NCBI RefSeq assembly: GCF_002979455.1
Contig: NZ_PCOU01000020.1
Location: 1 to 64,000 of the forward strand
Origin: Chryseobacterium sp. MYb7
GTDB taxonomy: Bacteria > Bacteroidota > Bacteroidia > Flavobacteriales > Weeksellaceae
Length of the DNA: 64,000 nucleotides
Reading direction: 5' to 3'
Position numbers and translations under genes: made by a program. This document shows positions 1 to 8,851 of this stretch, in pieces. The stretch's first letter is position 1. Every line of letters begins with the position of its first letter. Below the pieces are notes generated by a model that did no database searches, was not told the origin of the DNA, and was given only the letters and a program-made list of their open reading frames with translations.

Positions 1-88
1 ACCCGAATGAGAGGCCGGAAGGTTGTATTTCGTAGGGATAGGTTTTTCCTACCATAGGATTTTGATTCCCGATAATATTTCCTGTCAT
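1..88 (-). CDS. Partial gene start, possible type VI secretion-associated Ig-like protein
   Basis: The minus strand opens an ATG at 88 and stays open for 29 codons to the window edge. The product begins MTGNIIGNQNPMVG and goes on through KTYPYEIQPSGL. Many Bacteroidota type VI secretion cargo or effector proteins begin with an Ig-like segment of this pattern (a short strand, then NPxVGKxxxYE), as far as I recall. The gene lies downstream of tssB and tssC on the same strand, which supports a role in that system. The C-terminal part is outside the window, so the function is an inference from 29 residues and position only. Confidence 0.5.
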   Translation of the reverse strand, partial: MTGNIIGNQNPMVGKTYPYEIQPSGLSFG

Positions 89-290
89 GACTGATATAAT
101 TTATAAACTTCCTGCCGGAAGCTGTTTAAACATATAGTACTTTTCTGATCAGATTGTTGGGGAGAATGAAGAAGTATACCCTCATATAGGATTACATTTT
201 TTTTCATTGTGTTTTTGTGTTGGTTCAAAAACAAAAATAAAAAAAATCATAATATGGTGACATAAAAAAAACTCGGATTACAATTAAAAG
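89..290. other. Intergenic region between partial gene and lipoprotein gene
   Basis: About 200 AT-rich bases with runs of A and T near 190-270. It should hold the promoter of the partial gene that starts at 88. I saw no clear TAnnTTTG box and no RNA gene. Confidence 0.4.
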
Positions 291-761
291 TTATTTTTTC
301 TCTACAGAATATACAGGAGCAGCTTTTAACCATTGATATTTCAGGTTCCTGTCTTTGGCTATGAAACGGTAGCCTTCCAGTTTTTTCAGATAAACATACA
401 TGGAATCACTATTTTTAATCTTTAATTTATATTGGGATAAAAACAGCATTGGCATATCTACCGTAGAATCTCTTACCGTTTTCAATACTTTCCCAGATTT
501 TACTTTATAGAGAAAGAATGATTTTCCGCGGCCTTTTGAACTGTCTGCCAGCTTTACATCTGAACTTGCAATGACGAGCTCACTGCCATCAAAGCATTCG
601 TCTTTATTCATGATGTATGCTTTTCCTTCCTGACGTTCGTGTGCGAAAAGATCATTTTCATAACTGCCGGGACTTTGGTATTTTTTTTCACAGCTTATCA
701 AAATGATCATCAATACAATGGGCAAACCAATGATAAGCTTTTTATTCATATTCAATTTCAT
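291..761 (-). CDS. Small lipoprotein of unknown function
   Basis: A 156-residue protein with a hydrophobic N-terminus ending in the lipobox ILISC near residue 24, so it is most likely a lipid-anchored envelope protein. The mature part is polar with several Lys/Asp stretches, a single further Cys, and no motif that I recognise. The start could be Met1 (761) or Met5 (749); both give the same signal. It follows tssC on the minus strand but is cut off from it by a hairpin terminator at 781-802, so it is probably its own transcription unit. A link to the type VI apparatus is suggested only by position. I do not recognise the family. Confidence 0.75.
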   Translation of the reverse strand: MKLNMNKKLIIGLPIVLMIILISCEKKYQSPGSYENDLFAHERQEGKAYIMNKDECFDGSELVIASSDVKLADSSKGRGKSFFLYKVKSGKVLKTVRDSTVDMPMLFLSQYKLKIKNSDSMYVYLKKLEGYRFIAKDRNLKYQWLKAAPVYSVEKK

Positions 762-780
762 AGGTGTTGGTTGAAAAAAA

Positions 781-802
781 ACCGATGTAAAATTGCATCG
801 GT
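781..802 (-). terminator. Terminator after tssC
   Basis: Arms ACCGATG (781-787) and CATCGGT (796-802) form a hairpin with an 8-base loop. On the minus strand the hairpin is followed by a run of eight T (complement of the A run just before 781). It ends the tssB-tssC unit and also has T residues on the plus side. Confidence 0.75.
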
Positions 803-827
803 TTTTGTTATGTAAAGTACGTTGATG

Positions 828-2189
828 TTACTCCTGAGTATATTCTGCATCCCATTCGTTACCATCATCTCCCTTGTGTCCGTCCAATTTAATAACGAAA
901 CTTTTTGTAGGGAAATAAGGCGTCATACGGATATCCAGCCACACTCTGTCTTTGTTTACTCTATCCTGCTCGAAACGAACAATTTTGAATTTTTCAATCA
1001 ATTTGTCCGGTCCTTTGATATTATCAAGGAAGGTTACGATTTGTCTTCTCAAATCGTCTTCGTTTTTAGCATTCCAGTTTTCGAAAGCTCTTCTGTTCAG
1101 GAAGTCTAGTAATACTTTGGTTACATAGTCGAATACACGCACTACAGAATACGTCTGCAGACCAATATTGTCTCCTGTAAATAAGGTCTTCGCAGAGAAG
1201 GCCATAATTTTTCCGTACTCGTTTACCATGGGTACAAGACCCATTTTTTCTAATTGAGAAATTTCACTTTTCTTCAATTCGAATTTTACAGCGTCTACTT
1301 CGTTGATATTACCATGTTTTTTACCTGCTGCTACCTGAGACATCAGTGTTTTATGGATTTTTCCGGCTAATGAAGTGGAAGGTGGAAGCTCTACGTTTTC
1401 TTCTTCCCCTACTTCTTCAGCTTTACCACGTCCTACCAGCCAGTTACACGTCATAATAACGTTACTTCTGTGAAGTTCACCTCCGGTAAGATTTGCAGAG
1501 TGGAATAAGTCTACAACGTCATCCGGTTTATCAAGGTTGGCGAAGTCTGTAACCATCATTACTTTGTTTTCGTTACAGATTTTTGCCCACTTCTCAATGA
1601 CTTTGTTTGATCCTAAATATCCTGGTATTGCAAGGATTGAGTAGTTGTCTCTAAGATCAAGACGGTCGTAATAATTTTTGAATTCTTCTGAGATTGCATC
1701 AATGAACAAAGGATTATCCAGATCGGAAACCTGCTCAAGGCTTGCATTTACGATACTTACGTTATCCACTTTGTCCAATTCTGTATTTTTGTAGAATTGC
1801 GCTACTGTTCTGTAGTTGGTTTCCAACAGACGAACGGCATCCAGTGTATTTTTTAAGTTTGTTTTTAAGTTTTGATCGGCCTGTTGTGCTTTACTCTTGC
1901 ACGTATCAGCCATTTTATCTGCAGATTCACTCCCTTCTAAAAGGTTCACCCAAAGATTGATCTTCTGAAGAAGTTCTTTTCTTTCGTCTGCTTTATTGCT
2001 GTCATTCAGGAAGATTTCTTTTCTTGCCTTTCTTGTTGGGTTCATATTGGCGATACCGTCTACAACGGATTCAACAAAGCCAAAACCTCCCATTTTATTG
2101 AGCTCTGCAAGCGGGTTGCCTTTCGGCTGCCCTGAGTGTTGCTGCTGCCCCTGCTGTTGGCTTTCTTGTGCCTGTAATTTGCTATCCAT
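828..2189 (-). CDS. tssC: Type VI secretion contractile sheath large subunit TssC
   Basis: A 453-residue protein matching the Bacteroidota-type TssC family (subtype iii systems). With TssB it polymerises into the contractile sheath that surrounds the Hcp tube and drives the spike out of the cell. Visible features are a Gln-rich N-terminus (residues about 6-20), a helical segment around ADKMADTCKSKAQQADQN, the core with IPGYLGSNKVIEKWAKIC and the C-terminal part DIRMTPYFPTKSFVIKLDGH, which is typical of sheath proteins that end in a beta strand handshake. It starts 19 bases after the tssB stop, on the same strand, so the two are co-transcribed. The length is usual for the family. Only these two structural genes of the apparatus are in the window; baseplate, tube and ClpV genes must lie elsewhere. 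Confidence 0.92.
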   Translation of the reverse strand: MDSKLQAQESQQQGQQQHSGQPKGNPLAELNKMGGFGFVESVVDGIANMNPTRKARKEIFLNDSNKADERKELLQKINLWVNLLEGSESADKMADTCKSKAQQADQNLKTNLKNTLDAVRLLETNYRTVAQFYKNTELDKVDNVSIVNASLEQVSDLDNPLFIDAISEEFKNYYDRLDLRDNYSILAIPGYLGSNKVIEKWAKICNENKVMMVTDFANLDKPDDVVDLFHSANLTGGELHRSNVIMTCNWLVGRGKAEEVGEEENVELPPSTSLAGKIHKTLMSQVAAGKKHGNINEVDAVKFELKKSEISQLEKMGLVPMVNEYGKIMAFSAKTLFTGDNIGLQTYSVVRVFDYVTKVLLDFLNRRAFENWNAKNEDDLRRQIVTFLDNIKGPDKLIEKFKIVRFEQDRVNKDRVWLDIRMTPYFPTKSFVIKLDGHKGDDGNEWDAEYTQE

Positions 2190-2208
2190 GATTTAATGTA
2201 GTCTTTAA

Positions 2209-2655
2209 TTATTTTTCAAGTTCTTGTGCCACTTCTTTCAATACTTCTACGAACGCAGCTCTTGTCTGATCGTTCTCCAGCATGTTGCGTAGAATTTTGT
2301 TAGTTTTCAGCTGACGTACTATTTTATTGTACTGCTCCTGTTCCATGCTCAGCTGCTGCAGATAATCTGACTTCTGAGTAAGGCTTTTAGGGGTAAAGTC
2401 TCCAAGGTTTTGAAAACGGAATTCTTCTTCTACCATTCCACCATCTTCTGTTTCGTGCTGTACAGATATTGCTGGCTGAAAATGTTTGAAAACGTCTTCC
2501 ACTGTTTTTAATCCTGTTACGATTTCAGGAGTATAAGACTCTTCTGTTGTAAGTTGGCTTACTATCAGTGATTTATTTTCCTGTATTTCCTGAATAGCTT
2601 CATTAGCGTCTACTTTTACCTCGTTTCCGCCAACACCATAATTAAACATTGCCAT
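2209..2655 (-). CDS. tssB: Type VI secretion contractile sheath small subunit TssB
   Basis: A 148-residue protein of the Bacteroidota-type TssB family, the small partner of TssC in the sheath. Conserved-looking parts are MAMFNYGVGGNEVKVD at the start, the central DVFKHFQPAISV segment, the linker FQNLGDFTPKSL and a C-terminal helix KILRNMLENDQTRAAFVEVL. The frame is open further upstream to 2769, but the extra 38 residues are Asn/Lys-rich and atypical, and the ATG at 2655 gives the family-like N-terminus, so I chose it. It is the first gene of the tssB-tssC unit. The region in front of it (2656-2985) separates it from a divergent gene and should carry its promoter. Confidence 0.88.
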   Translation of the reverse strand: MAMFNYGVGGNEVKVDANEAIQEIQENKSLIVSQLTTEESYTPEIVTGLKTVEDVFKHFQPAISVQHETEDGGMVEEEFRFQNLGDFTPKSLTQKSDYLQQLSMEQEQYNKIVRQLKTNKILRNMLENDQTRAAFVEVLKEVAQELEK

Positions 2656-2997
2656 ATTATTGTTATTTTGAGATTTATTAATTTGGTTTGGATCTGTCTT
2701 TGAGTAATTTACTGACGAATCAAATAAATTACCAATCCAGTGTTTAAATTTAAAAAAAAACTGTAACATAAAAAATTTTACTAAGATTTTTATTGAATCA
2801 ACTCTATTTATTTACACTTATTCAACATAAAATCACCATATTACGATATCACTAAGCTATGAAAAAATAAATAAAGTCATTCAAGAAAAAAAATAAAATT
2901 TTTAATCGCACTACTCTTATCCTATGAATGTTAAAATAGGAGTTCCTCAGACATTACAAAAAAATATTCTTTATATTTATTAAAAGTGAACAGTGTC
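2656..2997. other. Divergent promoter region of tssB and the plus-strand gene
   Basis: About 340 strongly AT-rich bases between two divergent genes, with poly-A stretches near 2880-2900. No RNA gene, repeat or clear operator was seen. Promoters for both directions must lie here, but I could not pick a convincing TAnnTTTG box. Confidence 0.45.
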
Positions 2998-4044
2998 ATG
3001 AAAGATGTAAAAATAGCGTTCAGAAAACCCATATTTCCAGTTTCAGAAGCATTACAGCAGTATTTGGAAAAATACAACAGAACCACCAAAATTAAGTTTC
3101 TGTATGAAGATCTCTTAAGATTCAGTGATAGTGTAAGAATTCTGGATAAAGACGGAAAAGATACTTTGTGGCTTGGGGTATTATATCCTGAATTTGAGTT
3201 TAAAGAAATAGAGGCTAATTTAAATAAAATTTATACGCTTCTTCATTCTGATGGAGATATTGCTACTTTACCTTATCTGAAAGTGGATACGATTGACTTT
3301 TGTACCTTCGGAAACTCTAAACCTTTCCGGGTTCGGGTGAGAAATGTACTTAATGATAATTATACTTATTTTTATATTAAACAGGCTGATGCTTCCCGAA
3401 TATTCGGATTGGAACTTGAAGATCTGCTTTCTCCCAACCGGATAAACTTTTTGGTTTACAAAAATACTTTGATTGAGGAACATATTCTGGGAATTCCCGG
3501 AGATGTTTTTATTCAGAAACATCTATTGAACTGTACAGAACTGGAAAAAGCACAGATTTCCAAGGAGTTTGTGAAATTCAATGAGCGTTGTCTTATTGGT
3601 CTTCTTGGTGATATGCGTTCTTATAATTATGTTGTGATTCCCATACACGATTTCGACCAGGTTATTTACAGAATTCGTCCCATCGATTTTGACCAACAAA
3701 CGTATGAGGGGAATTTGAAAGTTTATCTTCCACAGTATTTCAAAGAAAACAGTCAAATGGTAAATATGGTACTGGAAAAACTGAAGCCAAGTTCTATAGA
3801 GCAATACCGTAAGGAGGTACGTTCACAGATCGTAAAAAGAGTGACCAGCAGCCAAAACAGATTTGATGAGCTCATTTCTATTATGAAAAAAGATAATATT
3901 GCGCCGGAAGCCAATGTTATAGAATTAAGGACAGCTTTACAAAAACTCACTTATGATGTGAATTTCAAGTATTGTAAAACCATGGGAGATATTATAGAGA
4001 CCGGAATCAAGTTTGTACTCCGGAATTATAAGAAAGAATATTAA
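2998..4044 (+). CDS. Protein of unknown function divergent from tssB
   Basis: A 348-residue soluble protein without signal peptide or membrane helix. The frame is open from a GTG at 2986, but the ATG at 2998 (MKDVKIAFRKPIF) is the more usual start. The C-terminal half has VVIPIHDFDQVIYRIRPIDF followed by DQQTYEG, an Asp-Phe-Asp pattern that recalls the metal-binding loop of kinase-like folds, and a Lys/Arg-rich helix SQIVKRVTSSQNRFDEL. This similarity is only a visual impression. Its place head to head with the sheath genes suggests a shared process, but nothing in the sequence proves it. I do not recognise the family. Confidence 0.8.
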   Translation: MKDVKIAFRKPIFPVSEALQQYLEKYNRTTKIKFLYEDLLRFSDSVRILDKDGKDTLWLGVLYPEFEFKEIEANLNKIYTLLHSDGDIATLPYLKVDTIDFCTFGNSKPFRVRVRNVLNDNYTYFYIKQADASRIFGLELEDLLSPNRINFLVYKNTLIEEHILGIPGDVFIQKHLLNCTELEKAQISKEFVKFNERCLIGLLGDMRSYNYVVIPIHDFDQVIYRIRPIDFDQQTYEGNLKVYLPQYFKENSQMVNMVLEKLKPSSIEQYRKEVRSQIVKRVTSSQNRFDELISIMKKDNIAPEANVIELRTALQKLTYDVNFKYCKTMGDIIETGIKFVLRNYKKEY

Positions 4045-4048
4045 AAGA

Positions 4049-4075
4049 GAATCCGCTTCAATATGAAGCGGATTC
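4049..4075. terminator. Bidirectional terminator
   Basis: Twelve-base arms GAATCCGCTTCA (4049-4060) and TGAAGCGGATTC (4064-4075) pair perfectly around a 3-base loop. T-rich sequence follows on the plus strand, and an A-rich stretch precedes, so it can serve both the plus gene ending at 4044 and the minus M13 peptidase ending at 4104. Confidence 0.8.
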
Positions 4076-4103
4076 TTTCTTTTCTAACAATTTTCGGGTA
4101 AAA

Positions 4104-6200
4104 TTACCAGATTTTTATTCTGTCCTGAGGAGCTTTATACAATTTGTCCCCCGGTTTGATATCAAATGCTTTGATGAATGAATCCTGATTAACCAACGGT
4201 CCAAATGCTCTGAACATTCCCGGAGAGTGCGGATCTGTTTTCACCTGATTGATCATGTATTGATCGGTAGCTTTGGTTCTCCAAACGGTTGCCCAGCTCA
4301 TAAAGAATCTCTGATCCTGAGTGAATCCACTGATCTTTCCAGGGTTTCCTTTATCTTTTAAATACATTTGAAGAGCGTCGTAAGCCACTGCTACTCCACC
4401 TAAGTCACCAATGTTTTCACCGCTCGTAAATTTACCGTTTACGAAGCTTCCTTTAACAGGCTCGTAAGCACTATACTGAGCGGCTAACTGACCTACTTTT
4501 GCATCGAAGTTTTTACGGTCAGCATCACTCCACCAGTTATTAAGGTTACCATCTCCATCGAAACGTGAACCACTGTCATCAAATCCGTGAGAAATCTCGT
4601 GACCGATAACGGCTCCGATTCCTCCGAAGTTCACTGCTGCATCAGCTTTAGGATTGTAGAAAGGCGGCTGAAGGATCGCTGCCGGGAATACAATCTCATT
4701 GTTTGATCCGCTGTAGTACGCATTTACAGTTTGTGGAGACATTCCCCATTCTGTTTTGTCAACAGGTTTTCCTACTTTGTCCAGACTTCTCTGATACTGC
4801 CATGCTGCTACATTCTGAAGGTTAGAATATAACGTAGCGCCTTCTTTTGGAGATTCTACTTTTAATTGAGTATAATCTTTCCATTTATCCGGATAGGCAA
4901 TTTTTACAGTAAACTTGGATAGTTTTTCCTGAGCTTTTACTTTGGTTTCAGGAGACATCCAGTCTATATTGGCGATGTGTGTTTTGAATGATTTTAAAAG
5001 GTAATCAATATACGTTTCCATCTGCTTTTTAGCTTCAGGAGTGAAGTATTTGTCTACATATAGTTTTCCGAAAGCTTCTCCAAGAACTCCGTTTACAAGA
5101 GTAAGCCCTCTTTTGTTCATCGGACGCTGTTCTTTCTGACCCTGTAAATATTTAGCATAGAAATCAAATCTGATCTGTTCTAAGCTGTCGTTCAGGTTGC
5201 TTGCATTTCCGTTGATGATATGATATTTCAGATAGTCTTTTAATAATGGAAGATTTTTTTGGGTAATGAACTGATCCATGTTCTGGTAGTATTTCAGTTC
5301 TCCGATGATCACCCGGTCTGTATTTACTCCTGCATCTTTCAGATATTTGGCAAGGTCAACATTTTTCACAAGTCCGGATAATTCTGATACGTTTTTAGGG
5401 TTGTATCTTAAATTAGCATCTCTGTTCTGCTCAAGCGTCAATAAATAATTGGCAAGCTGTTTTTCAAAGTCTACCACATTCTGTGCTGCCTGAGGAGAAT
5501 TTTTATATCCTAAAACACCAAATAACTTTCCAACGTAAGTCTGATATTCTGCCAGTGTTTTAGTATTGGCTTCGTTTACTTTCTGGTAATAATCTCTTCC
5601 CAATCCCAGATCCGGACCGCCAAGATATACCGCATTCATATTGGAATTCTTCATATCAGCACCTACTCTCCATCCATAGAAGGAGTTGTCTCCTAATTTT
5701 GTAGCTTCCAAAAGGTATTTCTGAAGATCACCCACACTTTTAATAGCATCTACTTTGGCAAGATCAGCTTTGATAGGTGCCAGACCTTCTGCATTTCTCT
5801 TACTGGTATCCATGAAAGAGGCATACAGGTTCTGGATTTTCTGCCCTTCAGATCCTGCCGGGTATGATTCTGTAAGGATTTTGTTTAAGATATCTAATGA
5901 AGCATCATCCACATTTTCTCTCAACGCATTGAAAGAACCCCAATTGGCTTTATCGGAAGGAATCTGAGTAGTTTTCACCCAGTTTCCGTTCACATAGCTA
6001 AAAAAGTCATCCTGCGGGCGGACACTGGTATCCATGTACGATAAATTGATTCCCTCTTCTTTTGCTTCTTCTTTTACCGGTTCAGCTACTTTTGCTGTAG
6101 CTTCAGTTTTATTGTCTGTCCCTGCAGTCTTTGCTGCACCACAAGAGTTAAGAAATACAATACCCGAAAGGGCAAGTATTCCAATATTTAGCTTTTTCAT
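4104..6200 (-). CDS. M13 family zinc metallopeptidase, lipoprotein form
   Basis: A 698-residue member of the neprilysin/PepO family (M13), which cleaves peptides with a zinc at the active site. The N-terminus has a lipobox FLNSC (Cys near residue 20), so this copy is predicted to be lipid-anchored in the envelope. The zinc motif HEISH lies near residue 534 in GAVIGHEISHGFDDSG, and the third-ligand motif ENIGDLGG follows about 60 residues later. The NAYY substrate-binding motif is in TVNAYYSGSNNEIVFPAAIL. The C-terminus ends in the usual basic RIKIW (families of this type end in a conserved Trp). Length is normal. A paralogue lies directly upstream (6528-8585) on the same strand, so the pair comes from a tandem duplication. 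Confidence 0.95.
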   Translation of the reverse strand: MKKLNIGILALSGIVFLNSCGAAKTAGTDNKTEATAKVAEPVKEEAKEEGINLSYMDTSVRPQDDFFSYVNGNWVKTTQIPSDKANWGSFNALRENVDDASLDILNKILTESYPAGSEGQKIQNLYASFMDTSKRNAEGLAPIKADLAKVDAIKSVGDLQKYLLEATKLGDNSFYGWRVGADMKNSNMNAVYLGGPDLGLGRDYYQKVNEANTKTLAEYQTYVGKLFGVLGYKNSPQAAQNVVDFEKQLANYLLTLEQNRDANLRYNPKNVSELSGLVKNVDLAKYLKDAGVNTDRVIIGELKYYQNMDQFITQKNLPLLKDYLKYHIINGNASNLNDSLEQIRFDFYAKYLQGQKEQRPMNKRGLTLVNGVLGEAFGKLYVDKYFTPEAKKQMETYIDYLLKSFKTHIANIDWMSPETKVKAQEKLSKFTVKIAYPDKWKDYTQLKVESPKEGATLYSNLQNVAAWQYQRSLDKVGKPVDKTEWGMSPQTVNAYYSGSNNEIVFPAAILQPPFYNPKADAAVNFGGIGAVIGHEISHGFDDSGSRFDGDGNLNNWWSDADRKNFDAKVGQLAAQYSAYEPVKGSFVNGKFTSGENIGDLGGVAVAYDALQMYLKDKGNPGKISGFTQDQRFFMSWATVWRTKATDQYMINQVKTDPHSPGMFRAFGPLVNQDSFIKAFDIKPGDKLYKAPQDRIKIW

Positions 6201-6324
6201 TAAAGATAATTTTTGATTTTACACAAACTTATCAAATATACAAACTTTAATGATATGTAATGAATGATATTTATATATGGCTGAAAATTGAAGATTTGGA
6301 TTAAAAATTTAAAATTTAATGTTT

Positions 6325-6396
6325 ACCACCCCGTCAAAAATTCTTTGAATTTTTGCCAGCCCTACGAGGGAGGGGAATGATGGAGGCCGTTATTAT
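6325..6396. repeat. Dispersed intergenic repeat, copy A
   Basis: About 72 bases starting ACCACCCCGTCAAAAATTC and ending TGGAGGCCGTTATTAT. It matches 28211-28281 with only a few differences. The inner part CAAAAATTCTTTGAATTTTTG is an inverted repeat (CAAAAATTC / GAATTTTTG), and CCTACGAGGGAGGGG is near symmetrical. Both copies sit just behind a gene end, ahead of a minus-strand terminator. It has no coding potential that I can see. Confidence 0.85.
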
Positions 6397-6498
6397 AAAT
6401 ATTATTCCCCCGATTACTTATTACTTATTACCCATTATCTATTTTCCCTATTCCCTGCAACCTATTATCCTATCACCCGCTACCTCCTATAAAAACAA

Positions 6499-6520
6499 AA
6501 CCGCCCATTGCTGAGCGGTT
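6499..6520 (-). terminator. Terminator of upstream M13 gene
   Basis: Arms AACCGC (6499-6504) and GCGGTT (6515-6520) with a 10-base loop, followed on the minus strand by TTTTGTTTTTAT. It lies 8 bases after the stop of the gene 6528-8585. Confidence 0.7.
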
Positions 6521-6527
6521 GTTATTG

Positions 6528-8585
6528 TTACCAGATTTTGATTCTTTCTTCCGGAGTTTTGTATAGTTTGTCTCCTTGCTTTACATCGAATGCTTTATAG
6601 AAAGCATCAACGTTGATAAGTGGACCAAAACTTCTAAAGTATCCCGGAGAGTGCGGGTCAGTTTTCACCTGATTCACCATATATTTCTCACTTGACAATG
6701 TTCTCCAAACCGTTGCCCAGCTTAAGAAGAATCTCTGATCCTGAGTGAATCCGCTGATTTTCCCTGGGTTTCCTTTGTCTTTTAAGTACATTTGAAGAGC
6801 GTCATAAGCAATGTTTACCCCTCCTAAGTCAGCGATATTTTCACCGTTTGTGAACGTACCGTTTACAAAAGTTCCTTTTACAGGCTCGTATTTGTCATAC
6901 TGAGAAGCAAGGGCTTTTGTAGCTTTTTCGAAGTTCGCTTTATCTTCCGGTGTCCACCAATCTACCAAGTTACCGTCTGCATCGAACTGTGCTCCTGAAT
7001 CATCAAATCCGTGGCTCATTTCGTGACCGATAACAGCACCAATACCTCCGAAGTTTACAGCTGCATCAGCTTTAGGATTAAAGAATGGCGGCTGAAGAAT
7101 TGCTGCAGGGAATACAATCTCGTTGTTTACCGGGTTGTAATATGCATTTACAGTCTGTGGAGTCATTCCCCATTCTGTTTTATCTACCGGCTTACCAATT
7201 TTAGCCAAGTCTTTGTTATACTGCCATTCACCAATGTTCTGAAGGTTTTTGTAAAGGTTTCCACCATTGGCTTCAGAAACGATATTTAATTTTGAATAGT
7301 CTTTCCATTTGTCCGGATAAGCTACTTTTACAGTAAACTTATTCAGTTTCTGCATTGCTTTTTCCTTAGTTGTAGAAGACATCCACGCTAAGTTGTTGAT
7401 ATGAACAGCAAAGCTTTTCTTTAAATAATCAATCAATTCCACCATCTGAGCTTTTGCTTCAGCTGGGAAATATTTCTCAACATATAATTTTCCGAAAGCT
7501 TCTCCTAAAGAACCATTGATCAATTCAAATCCTCTCTTGTTAAGAGCTCTTTGTTCCTGTTGTCCTCTAAGGTATTTACCGTAGAAAGCAAACTTCATGT
7601 TTCCTAAGTTTTCGCTTAAGTAAGAAGCACTTCCGTGGATCATGTGGAATTTCAGATAATCTTTAATTACAGGAAGATTCTGAGCATTTACTAGTTTATC
7701 GAAGTTCTTATAGAATCCTAATTCACTGATAATTACTTTGTCAGAATTTACTCCTACTTTTTTAAGATATCCCGGAAGATCAACATTTTTTACCAAAGCA
7801 GAAAGTTCAGCCATCGTTTTAGGATTGTACTGAAGTGTGTTATCACGACTCTGCTCGTTTGTCAGGTAAGTATTTGCGATGCTTTTTTCATAATTAACGA
7901 TACCTTTTGCTGCTTCATCAGCATTTTTGTATCCTAATTCTTTTAGCATTGAAGCTACATATTTCTGATATTCAGCAATAGCTTCTGTATTTTTCTCGTT
8001 TACTTTCTGATAGTAATCTCTTCCTAAACCTAGAGAAGCATTACCTAAGTAAACAGCATTCATTTTAGAATCTTTAAGGTCTGCATCTACTCCCCATCCG
8101 TAGAAAACGTTTTCCCCTTCTTTGGTCACAGAAGTAAGATAGTTCTGAAGATCAGCCATGTTTTTAATAGCATCAATCTTGTTCAGATTTTCCTGAATAG
8201 GTTTGATTCCGTCTGCATTTCTCTTCTGCATGTTCATATAAGTAGCATACAGATCCTGAATTTTTTTCCCTTCACTTCCGTCAGCAAATTTATCTTTCAG
8301 AAGAGAGTTCAGGATTGTCATGGAATTGTTATCCGTGTCCTCAGCCAGTTTGTTGAAGCTTCCCCAAGTTGGTTTGTCAGATGGAATTTTGGCAGTTTTC
8401 ATCCAGGTTCCACTTACATAGTTGTAAAAATCATCCTGAGGACGCACTGAAGTGTCCATCAAGCTAAGGTCTAAACCTTTGTCTGTGTTATTCACTGCTA
8501 TTTTAGCAGCTTTAGCTTGTGCGCTCATAGTAGTTTGAGTGCAGATCCCTGCTATTAAAAACAAAGAAAGCGTTATTTTTTTCAT
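6528..8585 (-). CDS. M13 family zinc metallopeptidase, secreted form
   Basis: A 685-residue paralogue of the gene at 4104-6200, alike over nearly the whole length. It carries the same zinc motif (HEMSH near residue 520 in GAVIGHEMSHGFDDSG), the ENIADLGG third-ligand motif and the NAYYNPVNNEIVFPAAIL substrate segment. The N-terminus differs: MKKITLSLFLIAGICTQTT followed by MSAQAKA looks like an ordinary Sec signal peptide cut after an Ala-x-Ala site. There is one Cys in the hydrophobic stretch but no good lipobox. So the duplication seems to have given one anchored and one soluble or periplasmic/secreted enzyme. It ends in RIKIW like its sister. Family assignment is sure; localisation is inferred. 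Confidence 0.95.
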   Translation of the reverse strand: MKKITLSLFLIAGICTQTTMSAQAKAAKIAVNNTDKGLDLSLMDTSVRPQDDFYNYVSGTWMKTAKIPSDKPTWGSFNKLAEDTDNNSMTILNSLLKDKFADGSEGKKIQDLYATYMNMQKRNADGIKPIQENLNKIDAIKNMADLQNYLTSVTKEGENVFYGWGVDADLKDSKMNAVYLGNASLGLGRDYYQKVNEKNTEAIAEYQKYVASMLKELGYKNADEAAKGIVNYEKSIANTYLTNEQSRDNTLQYNPKTMAELSALVKNVDLPGYLKKVGVNSDKVIISELGFYKNFDKLVNAQNLPVIKDYLKFHMIHGSASYLSENLGNMKFAFYGKYLRGQQEQRALNKRGFELINGSLGEAFGKLYVEKYFPAEAKAQMVELIDYLKKSFAVHINNLAWMSSTTKEKAMQKLNKFTVKVAYPDKWKDYSKLNIVSEANGGNLYKNLQNIGEWQYNKDLAKIGKPVDKTEWGMTPQTVNAYYNPVNNEIVFPAAILQPPFFNPKADAAVNFGGIGAVIGHEMSHGFDDSGAQFDADGNLVDWWTPEDKANFEKATKALASQYDKYEPVKGTFVNGTFTNGENIADLGGVNIAYDALQMYLKDKGNPGKISGFTQDQRFFLSWATVWRTLSSEKYMVNQVKTDPHSPGYFRSFGPLINVDAFYKAFDVKQGDKLYKTPEERIKIW

Positions 8586-8696
8586 TATGATAACAATTTT
8601 TAGAATATGTATGATTTATTTCGTATTTGTTACTTTTCAACGAAACAAATTTAAACAAATAACGTCATAGCATGACAAGAATTTATAATTTAGAAA

Positions 8697-8850
8697 GTTG
8701 GAAGCTGGGAGGAGGAAGCTGGAAGCTATAAGAATCGTAAAAAATGATAACATCACTGTAATTCTATTTTTAAAAGTAGTTTTATTATAGTTCTCAGTAA
8801 TGATAAAATAAAAGTTACTTCCAGCCTCATTCTTCCAGCCTCCAGCCTTC
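8697..8850. repeat. Low-complexity inverted repeat pair in intergenic region
   Basis: The left segment (8697-8727) is built from GGAAGCTGG units; the right segment (8817-8850) is built from CCAGCCTC/CTTCCAGCC units, the reverse complement. They enclose about 90 AT-rich bases. Such GGAAGCTGG stretches look like a mobile or slippage-prone intergenic element rather than a gene: the only open frame here (minus strand, 71 codons) is made of the repeat itself. Confidence 0.6.
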
Positions 8851-8851
8851 A

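Larger units (their letters stand above)
6201..6527. other. Intergenic region between the two M13 genes
   Basis: This 327-base gap holds a dispersed repeat (6325-6396), a low-complexity C/T/A-rich run (about 6400-6490) with the recurring pattern CTA/CCTATTA, and the terminator of the upstream paralogue. The presence of a terminator and about 200 bases of repeat between the genes argues against one joint transcript for the two peptidases. Confidence 0.7.
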
